From contig JAQGDQ010000148.1 in assembly GCA_030141605.1 (NCBI GenBank), forward strand, positions 310,001 to 374,000: DNA of 64,000 bases, read 5' to 3'. Source of the stretch: Tubiluchus corallicola (lineage: Eukaryota; Priapulida; Priapulimorpha; Priapulimorphida; Tubiluchidae). Positions 47,001 through 59,400 of the stretch are shown piece after piece. The number at the start of each line of letters is the position of its first letter. Positions within the stretch are counted from its first letter, which is position 1. Made by a program: the position numbers and the translations under genes. The notes under the pieces were generated by a model. That model saw nothing but the letters and a program-made list of their open reading frames with translations. It was not told the DNA's origin and searched no databases.

Positions 47001-50000
47001 ACTGCATTTATAGTGCGAATTGTGATTTAAATTGATTTGGAAGTACTTTTAAAGGAACCCTCTACCTGGTGCTATGATTTAAAAAACTTTAGAATGACCA
47101 GTAAGTGATCATTCATTATCAATGGATTCCAGCTCTCAAACCTTTTGCATACAATGTGTATTATAAATCTCTGTCAGCTCCTGCATTATTATATTTTTTG
47201 CAACAACAGTGGATATCATACAGTAGTCACAATTTGCACGTTATTTGAAGCTTGAGTCGAAGACAATATTGTATAGTAATTGTTAGCTCATAGCTTTTAA
47301 TTACAATAATAAACTTCAATAAATGATTTAAAGAAGATGTTTGTGAGAATTCATTTCTGAATTTATCGATCCAGTACTCGGTTTTCAACAAATAATTTTT
47401 TGTTATTTTTCAGGATATTGAAGCAAGCCCTCAAAATGGATTCACACGCATAGGCACCGATGTTCAATGGGGAACTTCTTACGTAGAGCACACGTGCAAT
47501 GTAAATAGGCTAAGTATACTAAAAGTGTATGGCCTCTTAGATTCAAAATGATGTTTTGAAAAGTTAAATGAATGCTGAAATTTATTTTGTATACCTAATC
47601 TTTAGTAAAAAAAATTTAATTATTCTCCCGAGTATCTAAATTAGATTCGAGATATTCGTCACTATCTTTTGTTCTGTAGTGAGATGGCCTTATACATTTC
47701 ATTTTCCAGAGTGTAATGGTTCAAGTATAAACTGAGAATAAACCACTTTCAAATTTTGTAATTTCAATAATTTAACTTGGACTGTGGCCAAAGTCAGAAA
47801 AACTTAACAAATGTAGTTGATATTTAATGCAGTCTGGACAGATTTAGTTAATGTTAATCATATGTTTTCAAAAGAAGTTTCCTTAGGCTACTTTCAGATG
47901 ACGAGAACTGAACAAGTAGCCATTCCTGGCTAAAAACTCGCACACTTATTGTTTGTTTAGATGATAAGAATTTATTTCAGGAGCAACAACTTAACAAGCC
48001 ATGTGTACTTCGTAAGCACTGTACAAGCTTGCTAAGTCGAATCAAATGAAATGAAATACAGACAAAGTAATAAATGAAATTAATGGTTTCAATATAACGT
48101 AAAAGATTAATAATTGCTTATTACTGCTAATTAATTAGTATTTTTTAATTTATTGTGTATAATGCTAAGTTTTAGAGAAATGAGACTAATAAATTTTCAT
48201 TATTCATTTTATAATACATTTGATTATAAAAAAGATTTATAGTACATGATTATACATACATTTCTTATACATTTTGCCACAGTCGACAAACAGAACAAGA
48301 TTAAGCTGTAGCCTTTTCACCAAGGTGCATGTGCAAACTTGTGCAAGAACGATTTTCATCTCGTGTTCAGATGCTAATATCAAACATGCGAAACTTTTGA
48401 CTCATGTTCTTGTGTAGCCAGACTCACCAAAACTCGTGTTCCTGAACAAGATTCTTTGCATTTTAACTCTGGTTTTATAATCATGTCTCACTATGCACTG
48501 CATGAGGCGCTCAGAAGTATGGTAAAAATAAAATATTACTGAACAACCCATTGTTCGACTTTAACAAAAATTTTGGTATCAGAAAGATAGTTTTAGTTGT
48601 ATTATTATTGCTGTTCATAGTTTCAAGATATATTGCCAGTTTACTGACAAACAATTTGCATGCTGTCTGTTGAATTTGTAATTGACCTATAATAAGTGGT
48701 AATTAATGTTGTAGGCAGGTATCTTAATTTCTACAGTTAGCTGTTCATTCTGGAACTGAACATTGCTGAACTATCTGCTTTAACTAAAGAAACTTAAGAA
48801 AAAGTTTGCACATAACTGGCAACATGTCTGTCAGTTAAGTAATTTTTCTTTCATTGAAATGACATTAGATTCTCTGGTTGTTCCAGGTCCAAGATATGTC
48901 CACAAGCAGCATGAATATGGATAACTTGGATGCTGATGATTACCATTCACACGTTGGGTATGACTATCAGTTTTTGGAGAATCCATCGGCATTTGGTGGT
49001 TGGCCTTCTGATGAACATCCTATACCTTCCACTAATGGAAGAGAAATGTTTTCACCCAAATTGATTTACACTGATTTAACAAATAGTGGCTCAAGTAGTT
49101 TTCAGGTAAATATGAGTATAAATTAGTTTATTATTTATTTATACATAATGTTTGCATACATCAGTATGGGCTATCATGTTTCTTTGTAAGAACTAGATTC
49201 TCCATGTAAGGGCATTCTAAACTGTTGTGTTTTGGTTGTGATGGTGCCATAGTGCCATGGGAAGGAGAAAATATGGGTTATACCAGGCAAACTACCCCAA
49301 ACTAATTATTTTCATTATTAGTTTTTATTTTTAATGTCATATTTTTGCACATTGCCAGGAAGATTCTCATTTCAATAGCAGTTCATCAGTCAATCTTGGA
49401 TCTCTTGGCAGTGACTACGGATTTGGCTTTCAGTCAAGCTTTGCTAGGCCGCTTAGCGACATAATGAGCCCTGAAAGGAACAACTTGCACTCGCCACCAG
49501 TAAGTATTACAAACCAATATATGTGTAATGCAACCTTCTGTGTAAATAATATACGCGAAGATTCTTATATTGAAGTAGTTGTACACAAATTGCAAAAAAT
49601 GGTATGTAAACTGATTTCATCATAGGTGTTTCAGCTTTGTTATAAAACAAAGCTAACACAAACATGATGGCTGGTATTAATAGAACTAACTATTAATTGG
49701 ATAGAAGCCTATAGTACAATTTTTCCCAGTGAAATTTGATTATCTGTGTATTGGCTTGATTTACTAAGTTTGTAGTGGATACATTTTTTGTTGAGTTTTT
49801 ACGAATAAATTTAAAAAAAAAAGACATGACCAAACTGCAATAAAACCGGTTATCTTACAGCTTGGTTCCATCGACAGGCAACTAAGCGAAACAGAAAGGG
49901 CGTGTCTATCCATTAGCTATGATCATCTGGGACTCATAAATCCAATTGAGCAAGGCAGTCCTAGTCAACCACCTCTTAAAAAACGCAATTTGAGGAAACA

Positions 50001-50010
50001 TAGCTGGTAA
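39226..50010 (+). CDS. Sox-class HMG-box transcription factor, twelve coding exons
   Basis: Exons 39226-39391, 41384-41475, 41717-41888, 42314-42485, 44105-44256, 44786-45099, 46147-46252, 46598-46713, 47414-47500, 48887-49105, 49359-49499 and 49861-50010 (TAA) join in phase to 628 residues, all introns GT-AG. The HMG box spans about residues 76-155: IRRPPNAFMVFSNERRKV, ISTRLGEEWKQLSEPEKKKY, FEEAKRLDIEHKQKYP, then YQYCPGEARRKRQ. The layout and EAKRL...H...YP.Y.Y.P are Sox-like, and the NAFM intercalating wedge is intact. Sox proteins have RPMNAFMVW where this has RPPNAFMVF. The box is split by introns after NAFM and after KYP. A Lys/Arg-rich nuclear-localisation stretch follows it. The rest is Ser/Asn/Pro-rich with a His cluster (HHHCSHHR) and probably disordered, as in activation regions. 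It should bind the minor groove and bend DNA. It cannot be assigned to a Sox group; TCF/LEF, Capicua, BBX and HBP1 fit less well. Confidence 0.9.
41006..41033 (+). repeat. (AT)n microsatellite in HMG-gene intron 1
   Basis: Fourteen uninterrupted AT/TA units. Confidence 0.9.
41513..41595 (+). repeat. GA-rich low-complexity stretch in HMG-gene intron 2
   Basis: Runs of GAGAGAGA with GTGAGTGAGTG and AGGAAGGAGAGAG. Purine-rich simple sequence just downstream of the HMG-box exon 2 donor. Confidence 0.8.
42994..43524. mobile_element. hAT-type MITE in HMG-gene intron 4
   Basis: 531 bp. The left end is CAAGGCTGGCGCTAGG; the right end, read on the minus strand, is CAGGGCTGGTTCTAAG. Flanking 8-mers TTTGTAAT (42986-42993) and TTTATAAT (43525-43532) match at 7 of 8 bases, the hAT target-duplication length. 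No transposase is visible. Confidence 0.75.
43944..43989 (+). repeat. Perfect 19-bp hairpin in HMG-gene intron 4
   Basis: ATAAAGTTTTTAGCATCAA, an 8-base loop CAGGCAAC, then TTGATGCTAAAAACTTTAT, a perfect reverse complement. It could be a tiny foldback transposon, a structured RNA element or a recent inverted duplication. Confidence 0.85.
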
Positions 50011-51646
50011 ATGTCTAAATTGTATGCGGAGCATGCAACATTTATGTATAAGTTATTGAAGCCATAGATTACTTTTTCGTTTACTTTCTAGATATAATTT
50101 TTGCATGTCTTTGCTAAGCAAAGAACATTTGTGTATGCTGTTTTCTATGTACAGTGTTAAATACCTGTAATTTACCTATTTAGCACAAAGTTGTTGCTAT
50201 GTTCTTTGAAAATTTGTTTTCTTTGTTCGAGGTTTGCATACTTAATTGATAAATTATGTAAAATTTTGTATAATTGCAAAAGTTAATGCTATTGTCAAAT
50301 TGCACCGTTTCCATATTAGTAGAGCCATAGTTGCTTATGTGTGCCTGTACATGTATAATAATAAATAATTGTCTGTTTGTTGTTTAGAGCAACGATAGCT
50401 TGTTGCATCTTATTTGTTTTTCTCGGTTTTGATTTGTTAAGACTGTAATTCTTCCTAGCAATTTTATTATTATTTACAGTCTTTATAGGAAGATGTGCAC
50501 AGGGTACAAGGTGGATCTCTTTCTTTCCTTGGAACACCTTTGTCTATATAGAGTTGGCTTACCTAGATTCCATAATATACATCTTGCTTGGTGTGAATAT
50601 ACATCGGTTCTATATTAAAACAGTTGAAATGTAGTGCAAGCAAGGAACTAGTATAAATCAACAATATACTTACATTATGCACATTTATTATAATATTTGC
50701 ATACAATTTCAAATGACTTGAGCAGGCATCATCTTCATACCTCTTGTTTCATAATGGAAATTGCTATTGCTTATTAGACCTTTTTTAGAAACAAAAATAT
50801 GCAACTGTAAAAAAATGAAATTTTTGCTGCAAAATCATTTGACATTGAAAATAAGTAACAAGTTTATCTATACAATTTATATAAAAAAGTATTCTGTTGT
50901 TATTCTTTGGGCGAAAAGAATAGCTCAGTACAAGGATATCATGGAATCAGATTTCAGGATTCCACGAAATGCTACTCTCAATGTAAGGGTTGTTGTAATT
51001 ATATTGAAGTCAGAAGTATTAATAAGATCCAAGCAGCTAGTGACATTGTATAGTCTGGTTAGTATAGGAAAATACAGAAAAGAGACTGTCTCAAGTTCTC
51101 AATCACCGTCTTAACAGTCAACACTCGCCCACGTCCCAACCCAACGTCTGGGGAAAATCTATGGTCTGTACGAGCTTAGCAGCGTGTAAACTTGAAAAAG
51201 GTTTCCGGCGTTTATATTGCATTTTTTCGCTAAAGTGTAAAGCGCGAGTCCCGAGTCTCAAGTTAATCTAGATTAGCGCTGCTCTTGATCTTACAGTTAC
51301 GGTGACGCTTTAATGGGCAATTTGTCGTACCAATTGTAAGATTGTTTGGATGAGTCACAGTGCCTTAAAGGAAACGGGTAAAATTAGTTAAGTAATCGTT
51401 ACTTTGTGCTGATTACTGTTTGTTATCACTAATCATTGCCTTACATCAGACGCTTACGCTAGTTCGACATTCCTGCGACCTCTAATGAACGGTCGGCAAC
51501 CAGAAGCAAACGTATTTTTTCTAGGCTCTAACAATATTATTATTCCATGCCAAAATGGGATGTAAGAAATAGCAGAATTCACTTTTTCTGTCTCTCTTCT
51601 GCATTTACATTAGTAGACAGAAGGACAGAAGAACAGTACTAATGTA
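50011..51646. other. HMG-gene 3' UTR and intergenic
   Basis: Starts with the 3' UTR; ATAATAATAAATAAT near 50352 offers an AATAAA. No gene recognised. A short stretch at 51115-51260 is noticeably less AT-rich, with CCCACGTCCCAACCCAACG, of unknown meaning. Confidence 0.4.
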
Positions 51647-52575
51647 GGGCGCCGAGTAACCCACTAGCCGAAGTAGGACACTTCCGGTAAAAAGCATGTG
51701 CTAAATTTGCGGAAAACCAGTGTCGTACATAGGCTGCCCAAGTAGGGCACTGGCGATTCTTCACGAGAATCGAACATTATGGTGACATCGTAAAACATAA
51801 AATTAAATTTGCTTTAGGGAAAAAGTAACTTTATAGTCCTTGATAATTTACAAAATTAATGTATTTTTTACCAAAGTATCATCAGTATTATTAGCTCCAT
51901 TAAAATCATTATAACACTATACTAAGTATCTAATGCTTTGAAGAGAGTAACTACGCACACAGTTATTACAGAAATAATTACAATTTTAAAAATGAGACAG
52001 ATGCTGCTAAGCCTTCACAACACAAAATAGTAATTCCTAACATTTAGGAAAAGCAAAGACAATTAGTTTTAATAATATCAATAGTATTGTAACATGTAGG
52101 GCACATAGATCGCTACAACGTTTGCTTATGAGAAAACAGTTATTTGTCCAAGAGGTTTTGAAATGGATCACCTGTCTGTGAAGCGAGACAAAATAAAAAA
52201 TGATAAAAGATATACGTTAAACAATGTTGAAATCGCTAAAAAGTGCGTTTATTTCACTTCAACAACATTAATATCGAAACCAAATTTAATTTTGTCCGTT
52301 CTAGCAGCTCAGAATAAAATTCTTTTGTTTTATCATATATATAATAAATTATTCAATGTGTATTGACATTTTTAATTACTATTATTACATAAACAAGGAC
52401 AACGGATGGTGCCAGTACACTTAACGACTTAATTCGCGACCTGTCTCTAGTGTCCTACTTGGGCACCCCATGTACGACACATCCTACATGGGCTAGCCCA
52501 AGTACGACGTGTCCTACTTGGGCTAGCCCATGTACGCCAATTGTCCTACTTTGGCTACTGGGTTACTCGGTGCCC
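51647..52575. mobile_element. Non-autonomous TIR element with internal short-repeat array
   Basis: About 929 bp. The left TIR is GGGCGCCGAGTAACCCACTA followed by GCCGAAGTAGGACA; the right end on the minus strand is GGGCACCGAGTAACCCAGTA followed by GCCAAAGTAGGACA. Inside the right end, 52445-52560 is an array of degenerate 18-25-base units built on CCTACTTGGGCTAGCCCATG and TACG. A truncated relative lies at 2994-3340. Target duplication is unclear (CTAA on both sides at best), so the superfamily is not assigned. No encoded protein is recognised. Confidence 0.8.
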
Positions 52576-53166
52576 AACACTAATAATGAGTAAAAAATTT
52601 ACGTTTGCCAACACATTTTATGTCATTTCTCACTCGGTGGGTTTTCTGACTTTCATTATAAGAGTAAGTTGAAATCGATCTGTCATATCTCAATGCACAA
52701 TTACAAAATAGTTGCTTTTTTAGTATTACACACAATAACTTTGGAATTAATTGTTCAATTGTTTAACAATTTCTAGATGATTTTTAGTGAGGCAGTGTAT
52801 AGACTTGCTACTCGCAAACAAAAATTAAATATGCAAATCATTCATTACGACATCTATCTGCCAAGATAGGTATATTTTAGTTGAATTTTTGTCCTCAGTA
52901 ATTAGCAGAAATAGCGCCACTCTTTGTGTTTTCACTCATGATAACGCATTCCATGTCATTTAACTGTTATGGTGCCATACATCAATCCTGTCAAGTTACC
53001 CCATATAATTTTAGCTTTTGCACATGAAGGCTGCTTAGTATACCCGGCGTTACATTTTACTTAATCAGGCAAGCTTGTTTTTGTTAATGTTGTGCATGAT
53101 CCACAGATATCTTGCAGAACGTGAGTTTGTTTATTTATTTATTTCACTTAATGATACATGTTTGTA
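52576..53166. other. Intergenic, DZANK1 upstream
   Basis: AT-rich; no gene or clear promoter element identified. Confidence 0.4.
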
Positions 53167-53342
53167 GGGATGCTCCAGATCTGGATATCCTACAATTTTA
53201 ATGGATCCAGATCCGGCAGAAATTTTTGTTGGGTTTTGCACTGTTTGTGTTTCTACATAAACAAAAGGTTAAACAAATGAAATATCATTTACATTAATTT
53301 GTAGATCCAGAACCAGCAAAAGTGGATCCCGTGCAGCCCTAT
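53167..53342. mobile_element. Small TIR element, possibly hAT-like
   Basis: The left end TAGGGATGCTCCAGATCTGG and the right end on the minus strand TAGGGCTGCACGGGATCC are imperfect inverted repeats about 170 bases apart, with further GGATCCAGATC/GTAGATCCAGA matches inside. Flanking 8-mers CATGTTTG and TACATTTG agree only in part. Confidence 0.4.
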
Positions 53343-53485
53343 ACATTTGTAATGTTATAAGGATTATTGAGTTGCGGATGTCAGCTAAGGATTACTACTG
53401 TTAAAAGGTGTTCCAAATTTAAATCATTCCATTGACTGATTACATTGCATAATTAAAAAGCTACTATATTTGGTTTTAGCCAAAG

Positions 53486-56400
53486 ATGACTGCTGGGGCT
53501 GTTTCTGTGCCAACGGTTGTGCCTCTTCGCCCACCTGCAGGGAAGAATAAACTTTGCATTGATACTGACACATTCATTGAACTGAAGTCAGGTAACTGAA
53601 AGCTAATATGTTCAAGTATTTAAAGGAAATTTCTCTCATAGGTGAGCTGCCAGATGAAATGACCATAAATGTTCATGAATAATTAAACAGATAAGTAAAA
53701 TTACCATGCATGTTGTGAAACACTGATATTTCGCTAACTGTTTAATATGAAGAGTGTGATATTTGTTTTAGGTTTTCAACACTAATCATTTTTAATGTCA
53801 TTAATTGCAATAATGCTATTTGTGTTAAATGCAGATCCTATTGTTTCCTATTTGGTAAGTGGTAGCAATATTGTTTGTTTTAGATCCAGACACTGATATT
53901 TTCTACACCGTGAATGGCAGTAAGCCAAACCCTTATGAAGGGGTGGGAGAATTCAAATGCACACAAAAGTACGCTGAACCATTCACGTTGAAGCCAGGGA
54001 AAATAATCTTGAAGGCTTTAGCTGTTTCAAAGTATACCTTTTACCTTGTTTTTTTTTAATGCAGTGTAACTACAACTGCCAGTTTAGATATTAATTTTTG
54101 CACAATTTTAAGTATTTTCCTGTCATTTGAAGTGCTAGGCCAATGTTTGACTGCTTGACTGCTCTGCCACCTGTTCACTAAGTTCACACCACCATCACTC
54201 CTATTGTGAAGTTCTACAAATTATTATTTGTGTTTTTTTTAAATAATGGTATGAGCACCATTTTTGTTTCCATGTTGCTGCTGATGTCAATGTGACATGC
54301 ACAGCAACAACATCCACTGGCATATATGTTGACAAATTTTCATTTAAATGTAAGTAGCATCAACCTCAATAACATTTTTAGATAGCAAATTTTCATCATG
54401 TAAGCAATTGAGTGGTTAATAACTGGATATTATATGAAATAAAAAATAAGTACAGTATCAAGCAGCACTTTGCCCATCTAAGAATGTCATCAAGAAAATT
54501 GAAATTATCATTTGAAAACTCAGTTGAAGATCTCAATAGTAACTTCTCCCATTGAGTGCTTAAGGTTGCAGCTTCAGCTCAAGGTTGGGGACAAAAGTGT
54601 CACAATACCGAAACAAAAATGTCACCGTGTTGCTATTATTAATCAAATGGTGCTTCATAAAACGTGATATCTATACATATACAAATTTTCATCTTGTAAA
54701 ATCTGTGTGTTTGTCTTTCTATCCTTTATCCATGCCAATGTGGTGCAGCGTACCCCCAAATGTAGTATATCATAAGAAGCTGCACGGTCCCGAGAAGTTT
54801 TAAGCTGCTGTGTCACTTTAGGTCGCCACCCCACCCCCAATATGATGGCCATATGGCGTCTAAAATAGTTTTTTTTAGAACATTCGATTACGTATACAGT
54901 CATCTGTAGTGCTGAACAAAACCAGCACAGGCAAGGTTTTAGGCTCAGTTTAGGTCACTGCCTCTCAGCCCTCAATATGGCAGCCAAAATAGCACTTTTA
55001 GGACATTCTGCTATATTATATAATCATCTGTGGTTTACCATAACCAGTATATGACTACGTTTGTTAAAAACGCATCTGTGGGTAGCAAATTTTGCACCCC
55101 TTGCAATAACTACTTGACTTGTCTATGTGTTATATATTACAATGAACTCGTTAAATATGCTCGTAATGAGCAAAATATTCTTTTGTAGTTTATTCTTCTA
55201 GGGAATCGTTCTGCAGCAATGAACTTCTGCATCCCACAAATATGCATACCATTTTCATTTGATAGATCATATCAAACGAGCCCTGGCGAAGCTGGGTATT
55301 TTAACTAGTATACTAATAACTGTTTGGATGGTGCAGTAGTTTTTTTTACTACATTTACGATTTGTTTTAAGCATTTATTACTACAACTCTAATGGAACAA
55401 ACAGAGGGTAGTATTTCTTCCAAGAACAATTTATCCACAGTTAAATTTATTATATTTAACTTAATTTGCTCGGTAATTCTGTATTATTATATATAGATTT
55501 AGGCAATACGATTGCCATCACTTAATTCTTCGAGTTTTAACTGATATTTCACAAAAGAAATATTTTGCAACATGCTGTTGGTAACAAGCTAATTTAAGTG
55601 TTCTTCTTTTTAATATTTTTAGGTTATTCACAAATGTACTACATACTGCTTCGATTTCACAGTTTAGATTTGCTACTTTCTGTAGGGACAAAATGCGAGA
55701 GAGTTCGGTCGTCACTAAAGCGTTTCATGTGGAATGTACAGCTAACTACAAAGAGCCACTACGCTCGCAAAGTGATTATAGTATGAATTCTACCGGTAGT
55801 AAGTTCTCTTCTCAGCACAAGACAAGAAATAAGGGCATCTGTTGGTCGACAGTGGACAGAATTATGGCCGGTAGGTGTGAAGTTATTACACCTTTAACAT
55901 GTCTTAACACACTGGATGTGCATTATCAGCTTGCAAATGTTTAGACCTACCTTTATTATTTACTACGTGCATGTTTAGCATGTTTGAGTATAGGCCTTAT
56001 TTGCCTACATTTATTGAGTGTGTTAATATATGTGACGTATGTATGGTAGCCCATAGTGGGACAAGACATGTTTCATTTGAAATGTGTGGTACCTATTTGT
56101 GTATGTTTCTTTTATGTTTACAATATGTTATACCTAGTCATACTTTTACATCATGTGTATTACAGAATAAATTAGCGAACGTTTTTCGTTCGTCGAAAAC
56201 TGATAGGATGCTACTGCTGTGACAGCAGATGCTTTAAGTGACAGCTTTTGTTTCATATTTACGTATAAAATGTTTTTCAAAATAATTAACAGTACGTAAA
56301 TGAGTAAGGTTGTGCTTGACATTAAAATAGCACCAAAAGCAAAATATGGTTGAGCATCAAAACATAAGTTAGACTTTGCTGATAATCATATTATATTGAA

Positions 56401-59400
56401 AAACTGATGAAAAAAATTGTACTAACAAACATATTTAGTTTTATCAGTGATGTCACTGGTATGTCAGTACATTTAATAATGCCATGCCTATGCAGCAAAG
56501 CACAGACAAAATGCTATATGGTGTCAAAATTTTTCTTGTTGAATTTACACAAATTACACCAGGCTGCATGCCACAGATGGTCCATAATAATATTGGAGCC
56601 CTCAAGTAGGAGGCAGTCAATTTACTTATAACCTCTAGTTGATTAAAAACTACAGTCTAGTCTGTCCTATATTGTTCCATTGCGTTATGTGAACAATAGG
56701 GTGGCGAGCCATTCTGCGACCATTTGCCTCGTTTATCAACTGCTATAGTGTTGACACACAATCTTTGGTTATGCGCAGTGCACAAGAACCCAGTTTCATG
56801 AATAAATTTGTGCTATTTAGCTTGAAATTAATTGGTCGATACTTCAGGTGTCTTTCGTTTAGGTACCTTCAGAAAAAATTACACCTTGTAGCCCTGCTCT
56901 TTCTCTTTCTGAGGAACTGTAAAACTTCCTTAAATATTCACATGGTGTGCCGGAAGAAATTTTTCTCGTTGGTGCTTCACAAAAATTTCAAGACTGAAAT
57001 CAAACTTTCTTATCGTTAACCAGTGTATTTGAGGTCCAGGTTCAACCAAACATGGCGAAACTGATACCATTTGATTCGTTTCATTCCAAGACCTTTCATT
57101 TGATGTGCTACAAGCCACTGTTGCTTGCCACTGGTGGCCCTACCCCTCCCCAAATTCTCTTGTAACCCCATATGGAAAAATTTTCCAATAGGCAAATGGC
57201 CCACATTCAGCCATGCACATAATCTAGACCCAACCTAGCCGCATACCAAAAATTGTGCCCCTAGCTCAAAAACTGTCGGGCGATCGAGACCAAGCCTACC
57301 GAAAAAAACAACAAGCCCAGTCCACGTGTACTCAATCCGTGACCTTCACCCAGGATCACGATTCACACATTAGCATAAATCCCCCTACCTGGACAGCACC
57401 CGTGGCCTGTGAGTTTTGTACACTAACGAGTGTGTGCGAGTTATTAAAGAAACAAAAAGGGGAAGACTAATGAAAGTAAAATCTTACTTTAACTTTACCC
57501 ATGTGTTACTGTATACTGAAGCCCCTGTGCAGTCGAAACTTTTGCTACATATTGTCTGTTTATTTGTGCATTCGACCTTGCCTCCCCTTTTTTATAGGTG
57601 AAACGTTTGCCATTTATGTGGAAACCTGCAGTTTCAAATTAAATGTCAATAGACGTGGATTTGTTCTAAGAACCTGACTTTGAGAATTCTTCAAAAAAAG
57701 TATCCTTCCAAGGAATTGTCAAAATTTTAAGCAAGGGGTGTTCAATAGTTGAATGATAAACATCCTTCTAGAATGATGGGATGTTAGTACAGTAGCAACT
57801 CAAGTAAAACTGAGAAATTATGATCTTAATTTCTTGGGTCTTTTTGCAGATTTAAACATGGCAAGTGACGAAATGACTAACCATTCTGCTAAACCTGGAA
57901 TGAATCGATTCTTGCAGCGTCGCTTTGGCTCATTGGCACATGGAGATCATGCAGGACAACTCAATAGCACATTTCCTAGCAGAGTTGGTGGCAATTATTC
58001 TGCTTCAAAGACAAAACCATTCAGAATGCCCGAGGATTCTGTGCAAGCAATGAAACTGCAGAGAGAAACCGATTTCTTAAAGTAAGTTTTTTTGCTCTGT
58101 CGGACCCAAACGGGAATAGATGAAATAAGTTTCTGGTTATGGTTCATTATTGATTGTAATTACTCATACTTTTGCGTTCACTTCTGTATATTCCAAAAGT
58201 AGTTGTCTGTAACATGAGGAAAGGTTCTGCGACACATTTGAGTACAGCACAAAAGTGTATTTAACTCTGATACCTTTCCCTAGTCAATTTCTAGTCATAT
58301 CACTCTACATTGTATTGTGAAAAATATTAATGTCAGAATTTAGTATCAATAAAGAATAAACATTTACCAATTTTTTGTGGGCACATTGGAACCGAGTTCT
58401 GTCTTGCATGGCTAGATGGATCTTGGCTATGCTTTCATCAAAAGTACCTGAGTAAACGCAATATGTTTCCACTGTAACTACTTAAACCGGAAGCCTACAA
58501 AATTAAAAATTGCGTTTTAACCCTTTCACTACGTAGTTGCTTTTTAACTGGGCCGTATTGTGTTTTGCACATTTGATAATAACTTCTTGTGGTGTGTTAT
58601 TAAAACAGAATCTTGTAAATAAAGAAATAGTTGCCTGTTATTAATAACTAATGAATTAGTTATTTATAACTAATTATATATTGAATATTACTTTTATTTG
58701 AACACATGCGCACACATAAGTGCATGCGTGCAGACACACACACAATCACGCACATGCAAACCTTCACAAGTAAGCACATACTTATATTTAGAAACCAATT
58801 TTCATAGACGTTCCTTGCCCGAAATTTCCGAAACACGTTCCTTGCCCGAAACACATAGGTGGCAGTGTGCCTCCTTCCGTAGTGAAAGGATTAAAATGCT
58901 AAACAAGTTTGATTTGCCTGTGCTATTTCTTATGGACAATAGTATTCAGTTTCTGCATTAAAAATGTTCTACTTACAGGTGTGTCCACTGTATGGCTTCA
59001 CGTCCAGCTGACCCATATGCTAAGTTCTGCAGTGAATGCGGAGCTCCTGTATCTGCCATTCCAACTGCTAGGCTGCCTCCCCCTGATCCTGGACAGGTAT
59101 GTATCTTGTAAATCATATGATAGTGAAAACTAGCAAGGCACTGCAAAGCCTTTGCAGTTGAAATCGCATGGACCTATTATAAATAATAAATAAATCATCG
59201 TCATCGGCTCAGCATTGTCATCATTCATTTTCATCACCTTCAACGATAATACAATAATAACACTAATAATAAAAATAAAAACAGCAATCGGATCAGCAAA
59301 ACAAACAACAGCAATAACAACAATAGCATCAACATAACAACAACATCGGTGCATTAATGGTGCAAATCTATTGTTAAAAACAAATTTGAAAGCAAAAGCC

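Noticed and set aside
56930-57204. Overlapping minus-strand frames in a less AT-rich part of DZANK1 intron 3
   Set aside because: No similarity or splice signals.
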